NCBI RefSeq assembly: GCF_002335745.1
Contig: NZ_NIST01000001.1
Span: 982,300-1,046,299 of the forward strand
Source of the DNA: Evansella halocellulosilytica
Lineage (GTDB): Bacteria; Bacillota; Bacilli; Bacillales; Salisediminibacteriaceae
Direction: 5' to 3'
Length of the DNA stretch: 64,000 nt
A model generated the notes under the pieces. It saw only the letters and a list, made by a program, of their open reading frames with translations, searched no databases and was not told the DNA's origin. Position 1 is the stretch's first letter, and the number at the start of each line of letters is the position of its first letter. Below are positions 34,427 through 42,460 of the stretch, one piece after another. The position numbers and the translations under genes were made by a program.

Positions 34427-34474
34427 TCATGCGATTGGGGCTGAAGGATAAAGTAAGAAGGGATTGAGAAATGA

Positions 34475-35335
34475 ATGACGAAAAGAATGAATAAACATAC
34501 GTCCAAGAGGAAAGCATCACGACGGGGGCAAGCAAATTTTAGCGGGCAGCACTTCATGCACAATAAACGGATTGTAAAGGAAATAGTAAACATCGCTCAC
34601 ATTTCAAGTCGGGATCTCGTACTAGAGTTAGGAGCTGGAAAAGGGGCAATAACAGTAAGTTTGAGTGACAGGGCGAGAAAATTGATCGCTGTTGAATATG
34701 ATGATAAGCTCATTGAGAAATTAGCACAGCTTCGAATGGAAAACACATCAATTATAAGGCAAGACATGTTAAACATCTTGTTGCCACGAGAACCGTTTGT
34801 TGTCGTTTCAAGTATCCCTTATGCGATTACGACGAGGGTTATGAAAATGCTTTTCAGTAATCCGAAAAATAGCGTTCAAAGAGCAGTTATTGTGATGGAA
34901 AAGGGTGCAGCTAAACGATTTACATCTCGTTTTATTAAAGATGCATACGTCATCACTTGGAGAATGTATTATGAGATTTGTTACGTTAAAGAAGTATCAA
35001 GAAAAAATTTTTCTCCGCCACCAAAAGTAGACTCTGCAATCATACGGATAAATCGGAAACAAACACCGGTTGTGCCAATAAATGATTATTTTATCTTTCA
35101 GGGGTTGGCAGAATTCATGCTTAAAAATCCACAGTTACCGATTGATATTGCTTTGCGGGGGATATTTACTCCTCCACAAATGAAACATTTAAAAAGAACA
35201 CTTCAAATAAAAAAGGATCTTTCTGTAGGATTCTTATCGGAGACACAATGGGGAATCATTTTTAAAACGATGGTCGAACGCGTTCCGAATTTTAGATGGC
35301 CTAGGGCAAAAAGAAGAAAGTTGAACGAATTTTAA
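34475..35335 (+). CDS. erm: 23S rRNA adenine-N6 methyltransferase (Erm, MLS-B resistance)
   Basis: 286 residues, ErmD/Erm(34)-like. The Erm signature FSGQHFMHNKRIVKEIV at about 22-38, SAM motif I LELGAGKGAIT at about 50, and the C-terminal LRGIFTPPQMKHLKR block are intact. It dimethylates A2058 of 23S rRNA, blocking macrolides, lincosamides and streptogramin B. Motif IV reads SSIPYAIT: Ser113 stands where the family has Asn (NIPY). AAGAAGGGA lies 11 bases before ATG 34475. The basic C-terminus (WPRAKRRKLNEF) is typical of this subgroup. Confidence 0.9.
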   Translation: MTKRMNKHTSKRKASRRGQANFSGQHFMHNKRIVKEIVNIAHISSRDLVLELGAGKGAITVSLSDRARKLIAVEYDDKLIEKLAQLRMENTSIIRQDMLNILLPREPFVVVSSIPYAITTRVMKMLFSNPKNSVQRAVIVMEKGAAKRFTSRFIKDAYVITWRMYYEICYVKEVSRKNFSPPPKVDSAIIRINRKQTPVVPINDYFIFQGLAEFMLKNPQLPIDIALRGIFTPPQMKHLKRTLQIKKDLSVGFLSETQWGIIFKTMVERVPNFRWPRAKRRKLNEF

Positions 35336-35382
35336 GTCTAAAATGTGAAGTCAAGATAACCTTTAAAGGAGAAGAAACGATT

Positions 35383-36333
35383 ATGGATCAGATAAAGAGG
35401 GTTTTAAAAGACTCGTACAATATAGACGCTTTGGAAGTATCACCACAGCAAGGCGGATGGTCAGCACTAGCTTATAAAGTACGTGACTTAAAGAAAAGCT
35501 ATTTTTTAAAGGTGTATGAAAAACATCGGTCATCTACGCCGAAATTGACAGCGATGATCGATTTATATGTGCCAATTTTGATATGGCTCACTGAAAATAG
35601 CGGTCTAAAAGATCATGTTCCAGTCCCGATTTTAACAAAGGATGGCAAATGTAAATGTGAAGATGAGGAAAATATTTATTTGCTGCATGAATTCATTGAA
35701 GGGGAAACGATCGGAGAAAAAAGACTAACGAATAAACAGGTTGAACAGCTAGCGGTGTTCATTTCAGAGCTTCATCGATATGGGGGAGAGATCCCTGTCG
35801 AAACGGGTGCAATAAAGGAGGATTATAACGCTCCATTTATAACTTCATTGCACAAGACGATCAATTATGATCAGAACGAATTTCCTTTTGATATATGGGA
35901 ACTCGTCCATCCCTATGTAACGAATATCAATCATTTGATAGAAAGGGTACAACTTTTATCTGAAAGTTTAAAATCAAAGGAGCTTAAGTTATCTCTCTGT
36001 CATACGGATTTGCACAATTGGAATATGATGCAAGCTGGACAACAATTCATATTAATTGATTGGGAAGGTTTGAAACTGGCTCCTGTTGAAGCTGATTTGA
36101 TGTTTCTTCATGATAAATCGTACTTCAATGAATTTTTGAATATCTACGCGAAAGCACATCCAAACTTTACAATGAATGAAGAGGCATTACAGTTTTATCA
36201 ATGGAAAAGAAGGCTTGAAGATATATGGGAGCTAATTGAACAGCTCGTGTTTGATAAGCAGGATAAGAATGAGAAAGCGCTCACTATGAAATATTTGAAG
36301 GAAGAGTTAGAGGTGGTCAGTAAAGAAGATTGA
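35383..36333 (+). CDS. aminoglycoside/spectinomycin phosphotransferase-family kinase (APH fold)
   Basis: 316 residues with a kinase-like APH fold. LCHTDLHNWNMM at about 205 is the catalytic loop (Asp, Asn) and LIDWEGLKLAPVEADLMF at about 224 the DFG-equivalent metal site, as in APH(9)-like spectinomycin kinases. AAGGAGAAG precedes ATG 35383. It follows erm by 47 bases and probably shares its transcript. Drug specificity is not proven; many family members phosphorylate other small molecules. A truncated copy lies at 41036. Confidence 0.75.
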   Translation: MDQIKRVLKDSYNIDALEVSPQQGGWSALAYKVRDLKKSYFLKVYEKHRSSTPKLTAMIDLYVPILIWLTENSGLKDHVPVPILTKDGKCKCEDEENIYLLHEFIEGETIGEKRLTNKQVEQLAVFISELHRYGGEIPVETGAIKEDYNAPFITSLHKTINYDQNEFPFDIWELVHPYVTNINHLIERVQLLSESLKSKELKLSLCHTDLHNWNMMQAGQQFILIDWEGLKLAPVEADLMFLHDKSYFNEFLNIYAKAHPNFTMNEEALQFYQWKRRLEDIWELIEQLVFDKQDKNEKALTMKYLKEELEVVSKED

Positions 36334-36349
36334 TAGATAATCACGAACA

Positions 36350-36387
36350 AAAACGTCCATCAGCATCGTATTGCTGATGGACGTTTT
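36350..36387. terminator. terminator of the APH gene
   Basis: AAAACGTCCATCAGCA pairs perfectly with TGCTGATGGACGTTTT (16 bp) around TCGTAT. It can work in both directions, since the LuxR gene converges from the right. A nearly identical copy lies at 41253-41290. Confidence 0.85.
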
Positions 36388-36468
36388 ACATATGACTAGA
36401 TAGACGGTGGGGATGCTGGTTCGACTTAGGAAAAGAGGTCCAATAAATCTGACATCCTAGGTGAGATG

Positions 36469-37506
36469 CTAAATTTTATAATGAGAGAGGAGCAGTGAAA
36501 TTAATTCTCTCCGGCTTCTTACACCAGTTTTCATAAATATCGATTTTAAGTGGTCCTGTACTGTATAGACAGATATCGATAATGTTTCCGCTATATGTTT
36601 TGTTGAATGACCATACAATAACTGATTAACAAGTTGTTTTTCACGTGAGGACAGGTCATAGGTTTCATAAAGCAGTGCTACAACCTCTTGGGGTTTTGCT
36701 TGTTCTGTCATCACGGCGAATTGTGACGTTGTTCCATTTAGTTTGCTCGCATGAATGGAAAGGAAAGTACTATCTGACATACGTATACACAATTTAGCCT
36801 TTTCTGCATCTCTATTTCTAATTATGGCATTAGCTTTTGCTTGTGAGCAGATTGCTCGAATTGGTCGTGGTAAAATGTGGCTTTCGACTTTTTCCCTATC
36901 TCGTAACCATTCAAGTAGTGACTCAGCTGCAGCATTGGATGAGAGGATATTGAAGCTGTCATTGAGGATGAGAATGCCCGACTCAAACGACTGCTTTTGA
37001 ATTAACTTTGGAGGTCGTAATGAAAATGTTTGTAATGACTGAGCAATCGAAGGTATCAAGTAGGAAAGTTGTTTAAGCTCATCGTTAGAAAATAGACCTT
37101 GATCGGTTGAACGGAATAATGTTAAAAATCCCCAGCACATTCCTCTGTACATCAGTGCTGCTCGTAATTCATCTCCAAAACCAGTGGGGAGGAGAATGTC
37201 ACGGTAACGGCGGCTCCGTCTTAATTCACCCTCTGTAGATTGACTTAAAAGTGCAATCGGTTTAGTTGATTTTGCTAATACTATAAAGCTGTTGTAGTCA
37301 TCGGTTAAATATTCACTCTCAAATAATCGTGAATGAATCTTTTCGATACGTCCATCTGTTACAGCACCTGTTGAAAGAAGTGTATGCGGATCAACCGTTG
37401 TAAAACAAGCGGCTTCAAATATTAGTTTTGACTTTAACTCATGTATAGTATTTTTACGAAAAGAGTACGAATCATACGCCTTATGATTATTAATTGTTGT
37501 CGTCAT
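36469..37506 (-). CDS. LuxR-family transcriptional regulator
   Basis: 345 residues. The C-terminal LuxR HTH (about 283-340) reads LSSREKQLVNQLLYGHSTKH, then IAETLSISVYTVQDHLKSIF. The N-terminal 250 residues look like a GAF/PAS-type sensor (FGDELRAALMYRGMCWGFLTL; ILILNDSFNILSSNAAAE). No phospho-receiver is visible. ATG 37506 follows TGAGGTG. Divergent from the Fur-box locus. Confidence 0.78.
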   Translation of the reverse strand: MTTTINNHKAYDSYSFRKNTIHELKSKLIFEAACFTTVDPHTLLSTGAVTDGRIEKIHSRLFESEYLTDDYNSFIVLAKSTKPIALLSQSTEGELRRSRRYRDILLPTGFGDELRAALMYRGMCWGFLTLFRSTDQGLFSNDELKQLSYLIPSIAQSLQTFSLRPPKLIQKQSFESGILILNDSFNILSSNAAAESLLEWLRDREKVESHILPRPIRAICSQAKANAIIRNRDAEKAKLCIRMSDSTFLSIHASKLNGTTSQFAVMTEQAKPQEVVALLYETYDLSSREKQLVNQLLYGHSTKHIAETLSISVYTVQDHLKSIFMKTGVRSRRELISLLLSHYKI

Positions 37507-37570
37507 TACATACACCTCATATTAGAAATTGTTATCGAGTAAAGAGTCTCTACAATGCTAATCCACTTAA

Positions 37571-37596
37571 AATCCCATCTTTATGGGATTCTTTTT
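37571..37596. terminator. short hairpin with T tract between divergent loci
   Basis: AATCCCAT/ATGGGATT around CTTT, followed by CTTTTT on the plus strand. No plus-strand gene ends here, so it may belong to a short transcript or a lost gene. Confidence 0.5.
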
Positions 37597-37618
37597 AATT
37601 TCATTTATTTTTATAATT

Positions 37619-37637
37619 GATAATGATTATTACTATC
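37619..37637. promoter_or_regulatory. Fur box
   Basis: GATAATGATTATTACTATC agrees with the 19-bp Fur consensus at 16 positions. It lies 34 bases before the lipoprotein start, implying former iron control of the locus. Confidence 0.7.
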
Positions 37638-37670
37638 ATTATATTACATGAAAGTGGAAGGGGGGAAAAG

Positions 37671-37799
37671 ATGATATTTAGAAAGCTAATCTTTGTGCAG
37701 TTTGTTGGTGTATTGTTCTTTGCTACCGGTTGCATGATGAATCACGAGCAAACACATCACGAGCACATTGAAGTGACTGTGTTATCATTCCAACGATGA
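37671..37799 (+). pseudogene. truncated lipoprotein (ABC substrate-binding protein stub)
   Basis: 42 residues: a lipoprotein signal with lipobox FATGC, then MNHEQTHHEHIEVTVLSFQR and a stop. The start resembles that of metal or solute-binding lipoproteins whose body is missing. ATG 37671 follows AAGGGGGGAAAAG. Directly after comes an ABC ATPase stub, so an internal deletion has removed most of a transporter operon. Confidence 0.6.
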
Positions 37800-37984
37800 T
37801 TACAGCGGGAAGGTATAACTTTCTATTAACATTGTGGCAAACAGAGAAACCCACTGTCCTACTTGTTTCTCATGATCTAGAGGAGACATATAAACTTAGT
37901 AATCGCGTGATCGAGTTAAAAGGAAGTCCTGTAACACAATATGAAGAAATCATTGAAAAGCAAAAGCTGATAGGGGGCAATTAG
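37796..37984 (+). pseudogene. C-terminal stub of an ABC ATPase
   Basis: The frame contains TVLLVSHDLEETYKLSNRVI, i.e. the H-loop and following C-terminal part of a nitrate/taurine-type ABC ATPase, without Walker motifs. It begins in the overlap with the lipoprotein stop and ends one base before the methyltransferase GTG. It is a deletion remnant. Confidence 0.65.
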
Positions 37985-37985
37985 A

Positions 37986-38697
37986 GTGAAAGAAACAAAA
38001 CGTCCAAAATCTTGGAGTGATCCGAAAGTAGCTTGCTATGAGAAAGAAATACCAAGAAAAATTGCAGGTTATTCCCTTATTTACGAACTCATTGTAAATC
38101 TTTTGACTGTCATATTAGAACATATAAATAAACCAGAACTATTAATTGTAGGTGCTGGAGGTGGTCAAGAATTAGTCACTCTAGGAATCGCTAGGGATCG
38201 CTAGGGGTCAATGGAGGTTCACAGCTGTCGATTCTTCGAAGCCAATGCTAGAAGTTGCGCAACAAAGAAGTAGTCATTTTAGTGAGCGAGTTCGCTTTAA
38301 ACAAATAGCATGGGAGAAGTTTTCAGAGGACATTTATTATGACGGAGCTACAAGTATACTTGTCTTACATTTTATAAAAGGACTCGAAAATAAACGTAAT
38401 TTTTTGACTCGTATCTATAAACACCTTAGACCTGATGCACCATTTTTTCTTACGACCATTCAAGGGGATGCAACGAGATTATCATATTCTGTTCAAATGA
38501 GGGCGTGGAAAAACTATATGACTAGCCAAGGTATTATGCCGGAAGTTTTTGATGAATTTGCATTATCAATAGGAAACGAAATTGACTTGCTTACAGAAGA
38601 GCAAACCGTAGAGCTGCTTCATGAAACTGGATTTACTGAGGTAAGCCGGTACTTCAGTTCATTCCTCATTTCTAGTTATGTAAGCTTTAAAAAGTAA
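37986..38697 (+). pseudogene. SAM-dependent methyltransferase, frameshifted
   Basis: Two frames (37986-38204 and 38245-38697) form one class I methyltransferase: motif I ELLIVGAGGGQELVTLG, then after the break FTAVDSSKPMLEVAQQR and later SILVLHFIKGLENKR. The break coincides with a perfect tandem duplication of ATCGCTAGGG (38187-38206). Removing one copy restores a continuous frame (LGIARGQWRFTAVDSS). It was probably functional very recently. Confidence 0.8.
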
Positions 38698-38719
38698 TGG
38701 AATTTCCTCAAAGAAAGGA

Positions 38720-39784
38720 GTGCAAGTTATGGATAGAAATCAAATTGTCGTGATCGGTGGGTATGGTCATGTAGGACAAATGATATGTCTACAATTAGCT
38801 TCGTTATTTCCGAATCGTGTATATGCTGCGGGGAGAAACAAAACGAAAGCGGAACAATTTGCTTCTTCAACAGGTGGTCTTGTCAAACCAATGGTCATAG
38901 ATCTATTAGAAGAACCAAATCATTCAATCTTTCAAAAGGTGAAACTTGTAATTGTTTGTGTTGAGCAGACGAATGATTATTTTCCTGCTTTCTGTCTCAA
39001 ACATGGAGTAGACTATATTGATATTTCAGCATCGAATGATTTTTTGGAAAAAGTTGAAAAACTAAATGATCTGGCGGTTACAAACAAAGCGACAGCTATT
39101 TTAAGTGTAGGATTAGCTCCAGGTATAACGAACTTACTTGCTGGATGGCTTAATCGTCAACTAGATTCGGTCGAAGAAGTCGATATATTTTTAATGCTTG
39201 GTTTAGGTGACCATCATGGTGGTGGTGCAATTGAATGGACATTACAACAGACGAAAAATGATTTTCATAAGAGGTCGAAAGGAACGCTAAAGACAGTGCG
39301 AAGTTTCATAGATAAAAAGTCGGTATTTTTTAACGAGAAACTAGGATGGAGAAGGGCATATTCCTTTAACTTTTCTGATCAGCATACATTAAGAAAAACA
39401 CTAGTCGTTCCTGAAGTTAATACTTACCTTTGTTTTGATTCTCGTATTGTAACTAAAAGTATTTATTTATTAAAAAGAACAGGGCTTATAAGCATAGCCC
39501 CTTTGCAAATCTCAAAGTTTCTTTTAACGAAAGTGAAAATAGGGAAGCCACTTTTTATTTTGAAAGTAGTAGGTCGAGCAAAGCGTAAAGGCAAAGATAC
39601 CTTATTAGAGACGATGGTTCACGGGGCAGAAGAAGCAAGGGCTACTGCAGCTGTAGCAAGTTGGGTTGCCCAAACCATTTATAACCAAGAGGTTTCCAAT
39701 GGTGTGTATCATATTGATGAAGTGTTCGAGTGGACAGAAATATATGATTCGTTGAAAGCAATCATTGAATGGGAGCAAAAGTAA
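38720..39784 (+). CDS. saccharopine dehydrogenase-like oxidoreductase
   Basis: 354 residues. NAD(P)-binding motif VVIGGYGHVGQMICLQL at about 7-23, AAGRN for the ribose contact, and LSVGLAPGITNLLAGWL at about 130-146, all typical of the saccharopine dehydrogenase family. AAAGGAGTG precedes ATG 38720. Next to a methyltransferase and transporter remnants it might have taken part in making a metallophore-like compound; that is only contextual. Confidence 0.75.
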   Translation: MQVMDRNQIVVIGGYGHVGQMICLQLASLFPNRVYAAGRNKTKAEQFASSTGGLVKPMVIDLLEEPNHSIFQKVKLVIVCVEQTNDYFPAFCLKHGVDYIDISASNDFLEKVEKLNDLAVTNKATAILSVGLAPGITNLLAGWLNRQLDSVEEVDIFLMLGLGDHHGGGAIEWTLQQTKNDFHKRSKGTLKTVRSFIDKKSVFFNEKLGWRRAYSFNFSDQHTLRKTLVVPEVNTYLCFDSRIVTKSIYLLKRTGLISIAPLQISKFLLTKVKIGKPLFILKVVGRAKRKGKDTLLETMVHGAEEARATAAVASWVAQTIYNQEVSNGVYHIDEVFEWTEIYDSLKAIIEWEQK

Positions 39785-39786
39785 GG

Positions 39787-40974
39787 ATGGAAGCAATAAA
39801 TAAAAAGTTAGAACCAACAAAACAGAGCGAACGTTATGTAGAGCTTGATGTATTGAGAGGGATTGCATTATTTGGAATTCTAGTTGTGAACATGAAGTAT
39901 TTTTCAACACCTGCATTATACATGGATATGCTTGGCATCACTGCTTGGCAAAACGAAACAAACAAGATCATAGACTTATTCATTAAACTTGTTTTTGAAT
40001 TTAAGTTCGTTAGTATGTTTTCGTTTTTATTTGGTATAGGCGTTGCGGTTTTTATTTCTCGAGTTAAACAAAAGGGGCTGTGTGCCAAACGTTTGATGAA
40101 ACGAAGACTTACCTTTCTATTACTAATAGGATTGTTTCATTTATTTTTTATTTGGTATGGAGATATCTTAACGCTCTATGCATTAGTCGGTTTTTTACTC
40201 CTGTATTTTATAAAGAAAAGGCAATCCTCGATGTTAATCTGGTCGTTTGTTTTATTAACTATTCCTGCCGTAATTATTAGTATGGTTTTATTATTTGGAC
40301 TAAATATGAATAGTGCCTTTAAACATCAAATTGAAGTGATCATGCATAAATCAAGTTATACTTATTCTGAAGGGACGCTATCTGAGGTTTTTCTTCAAAG
40401 ACTAGTCGATATTCTCTTCATATACCAAGGCTATGTTCTAATGGTGCCAGTTGTGTTAGGATTGTTTTTGCTAGGTGTATACTCATGGAAAAGTGGGTTG
40501 ATCGAGAATAGGGTGCATCGGAGGGAGAAAATAATAAAAATTCGTAACGTATGTTTTGTTATTGGTCTTCCTTTTCTTATGCTCATGTTATGGGCGAACC
40601 TGAAGGGTGGCGAAGGAAGTATCCCTTATTATATGCTTTCACTTTTAGGTCATTCTGTAAGCGGACCAGCACTAGCACTCTTTTATATATCAAGTGTTTG
40701 TTTATTTATGCAACGTAGCAATTGGCAAAAGAGGTCTGTTTTCTTACAGAAAGTAGGGAGAATGGCGTTTACGAATTATCTACTTCAATCTTTCATTTGT
40801 ACAACAATCTTTTATAGCTACGGCTTTGGTTTATTTGGAGAAATAAATGAATTACAAGGATTTTTATTAGCTGTTGTTATTTTTTTCTTTCAAATATTAT
40901 TTAGTCATTATTGGTTAAAAACTCATAGCATGGGACCGATGGAGACTGTTTGGCGAAAGATTACGTATAAGTAA
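39787..40974 (+). CDS. DUF418-family membrane protein
   Basis: 395 residues with about eight to ten helices. LDVLRGIALFGILVVNM near the N-terminus and the C-terminal VGRMAFTNYLLQSFICTTIFY are DUF418 hallmarks (YeiB-like). ATG 39787 is three bases after the preceding stop, with GGGAG further upstream. A second DUF418 gene is at 51361. Function in the family is unknown; transport or acyl-transfer has been suggested. Confidence 0.78.
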   Translation: MEAINKKLEPTKQSERYVELDVLRGIALFGILVVNMKYFSTPALYMDMLGITAWQNETNKIIDLFIKLVFEFKFVSMFSFLFGIGVAVFISRVKQKGLCAKRLMKRRLTFLLLIGLFHLFFIWYGDILTLYALVGFLLLYFIKKRQSSMLIWSFVLLTIPAVIISMVLLFGLNMNSAFKHQIEVIMHKSSYTYSEGTLSEVFLQRLVDILFIYQGYVLMVPVVLGLFLLGVYSWKSGLIENRVHRREKIIKIRNVCFVIGLPFLMLMLWANLKGGEGSIPYYMLSLLGHSVSGPALALFYISSVCLFMQRSNWQKRSVFLQKVGRMAFTNYLLQSFICTTIFYSYGFGLFGEINELQGFLLAVVIFFFQILFSHYWLKTHSMGPMETVWRKITYK

Positions 40975-41035
40975 TGGGATCAAAAGATGTTTGGCGATTA
41001 GGTCAGAATAGATGTTTGGGCGTTATCCTTGTTAA

Positions 41036-41235
41036 AGTGGAGTCAATAGAAGAGGATTATAGTCTCCTTTTATATCATCATTGCAAAAGGTGATCAAAGA
41101 TGAAAAGAGCGGATTCACTCTTGATATTTGGGAGTTAATCAGCAGCTCGTATTTGATAAGCAGGATGAGAATGAGAAGGCTCTCACAATGAAATATTTTA
41201 AGGAAGAGTTAGAGGTCGTCAGTAAAGAAGATTGA
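41036..41235 (+). pseudogene. decayed copy of the APH-family gene with internal deletion
   Basis: Matches two separate parts of the gene at 35383: first around EEDY..PFI (35811-35900), then from IWELI to the C-terminus KEELEVVSKED. The 330 bases between the two 11-bp direct repeats GATATATGGGA (35890 and 36220 in the intact gene) are missing, with a single copy (GATATTTGGGA) at the junction. Frameshifts follow. It describes most of the gene-free stretch 40975-41334. Confidence 0.8.
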
Positions 41236-41252
41236 TAGATTAATCTCGAACG

Positions 41253-41290
41253 AAAACGTCCATCAGCATCGTATTGCTGATGGATGTTTT
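41253..41290. terminator. duplicated terminator behind the APH remnant
   Basis: AAAACGTCCATCAGCA pairs with TGCTGATGGATGTTTT. It differs from the copy at 36350-36387 by one base in the right arm. Confidence 0.75.
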
Positions 41291-41334
41291 ACATATGACT
41301 AGACAAACGTGGCGGATTACTGATTACTCCCTTT

Positions 41335-42249
41335 CTACCGCAACATCAATGTTTTTCTAACTTCATTGTCTATCGTTTCTTCATCTTTGAAGTAGGTTAT
41401 TATAAAATCTTTAAATGCAACTGCTGCCTGTGATAAATAACGATCTTCCCGCCAAGCAATTCGAAAGATTCTTTCTCCTGTAGGATGTTCAATCGGCAGT
41501 TTGACTAAGTCTAGCTCTTCCTCACTTTTACAGCCACCAACAATCGCGATACCAAATCCAGCTCGAACAAGATCAGCGATACTTGCTGGATCTTCCGTTT
41601 CACACACCATTTTTGGACGAAATCCTGCTTGGTTACAAAGATCATCATTCATGATTCGCAGAGGAGAATTTTCTTTATACCCAACAAAAGGTTCAGTCTC
41701 CACTTCACGAAGGTCAATCGATTTACGGTTTGCAAATTTATGTCTGTGTGGGACTGCAAGGTAGAGCTTTTCACGAATCAATGGAATTTCAACGAATCCT
41801 TCCCGTTGAATCGGCAGAGAAGTTAAATAAAAATCAACATCTTTGTTTGTTTCTAGATTCTCAAAATCGTCCATCGACGATTGGAACATCTGAAAATGGA
41901 CTTCTCGATGTTCAGCTAAAAAAGTCTGCAAAGGCTTTTTCACCTGTTCCATATTCATAATAGCTAAATGAATACGGCCATGTTTTAAACCGGATAGATC
42001 CTCGACTTCCCGGCGTCCCTCTTCGAGTAACTCGATCGCAGCCTTCGCTTTCGCTTCAAAAGCTTTTCCAAATGGATTCAAACGGATCTGCCGTGCTTTT
42101 CGATCAAATAATGGTACCCCTAAGTCTTCTTCTAGGCGATGAATCGTTCTGCTTAAAGCCGGCTGGGAGATATGAAGTTCTTGTGCAGCTTTCGTCATAT
42201 GTTCTAACTTTGCTACAGTTAAAAAATACTGGAGTTGGAGTAGTTCCAT
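41335..42249 (-). CDS. LysR-family transcriptional regulator
   Basis: 304 residues, with HTH LEHMTKAAQELHISQPALSR at about 14-33 and an effector domain from about 90. ATG 42249 follows AAAAGGAGGGG; an in-frame start at 42312 would add an atypical tail. It is divergent from the oxidoreductase gene at 42461. A 10-bp inverted repeat ATTCAGTATA...TATACTGAAT lies between. Probably activates the quinone-oxidoreductase pair. Confidence 0.87.
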   Translation of the reverse strand: MELLQLQYFLTVAKLEHMTKAAQELHISQPALSRTIHRLEEDLGVPLFDRKARQIRLNPFGKAFEAKAKAAIELLEEGRREVEDLSGLKHGRIHLAIMNMEQVKKPLQTFLAEHREVHFQMFQSSMDDFENLETNKDVDFYLTSLPIQREGFVEIPLIREKLYLAVPHRHKFANRKSIDLREVETEPFVGYKENSPLRIMNDDLCNQAGFRPKMVCETEDPASIADLVRAGFGIAIVGGCKSEEELDLVKLPIEHPTGERIFRIAWREDRYLSQAAVAFKDFIITYFKDEETIDNEVRKTLMLR

Positions 42250-42272
42250 CTTTTTCCCCTCCTTTTCATTAC

Positions 42273-42338
42273 ATTCAGTATATGCATATATACCAAAACA
42301 TGTATTTTTCATTATCTATTTACAATTATATACTGAAT
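42273..42338. promoter_or_regulatory. widely spaced inverted repeat in a LysR divergon
   Basis: ATTCAGTATA (42273-42282) and TATACTGAAT (42329-42338) are exact complements, 46 bases apart. This resembles the paired recognition and activation sites used by LysR tetramers. Confidence 0.4.
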
Positions 42339-42460
42339 AGTACCAGCAAACAATCTTAAGGACGCAGGCGAAAATCTCAAAATTACGATTTTGATTGTCT
42401 CTCTTTTTATATGTTTGATCGAAAACATAAAGGTTTATAAAAAATGAAGGAGTTGATGAA

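Larger units (their letters stand above)
33970..34460 (+). promoter_or_regulatory. long attenuator-like leader of erm
   Basis: The 589-base gene-free stretch 33886-34474 holds a 12-codon ORF (33990), helix CTCTGT/ACAGAG (34046-34065), an alternative pair AGTCTGCCC (34077-34085) with GGGAAAGACT (34129-34138), which would block the first terminator (34128-34160), then a 4-codon ORF at 34335 (Met-Leu-Ile-Phe, behind AGGGAAGG) and a second terminator (34396-34426). CTGCGGTTT (34248-34256) can pair with the 5' arm of the latter, and CGATCCC (34381-34387) with the erm ribosome region GGGATTG. This fits drug-inducible attenuation. Confidence 0.45.

Noticed and set aside
34294-34467. A 57-codon open frame in the erm leader (MRNRFFRKLGK...)
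   Set aside because: No ribosome site, it runs straight through the terminator hairpin, and its composition is that of AT-rich non-coding DNA.
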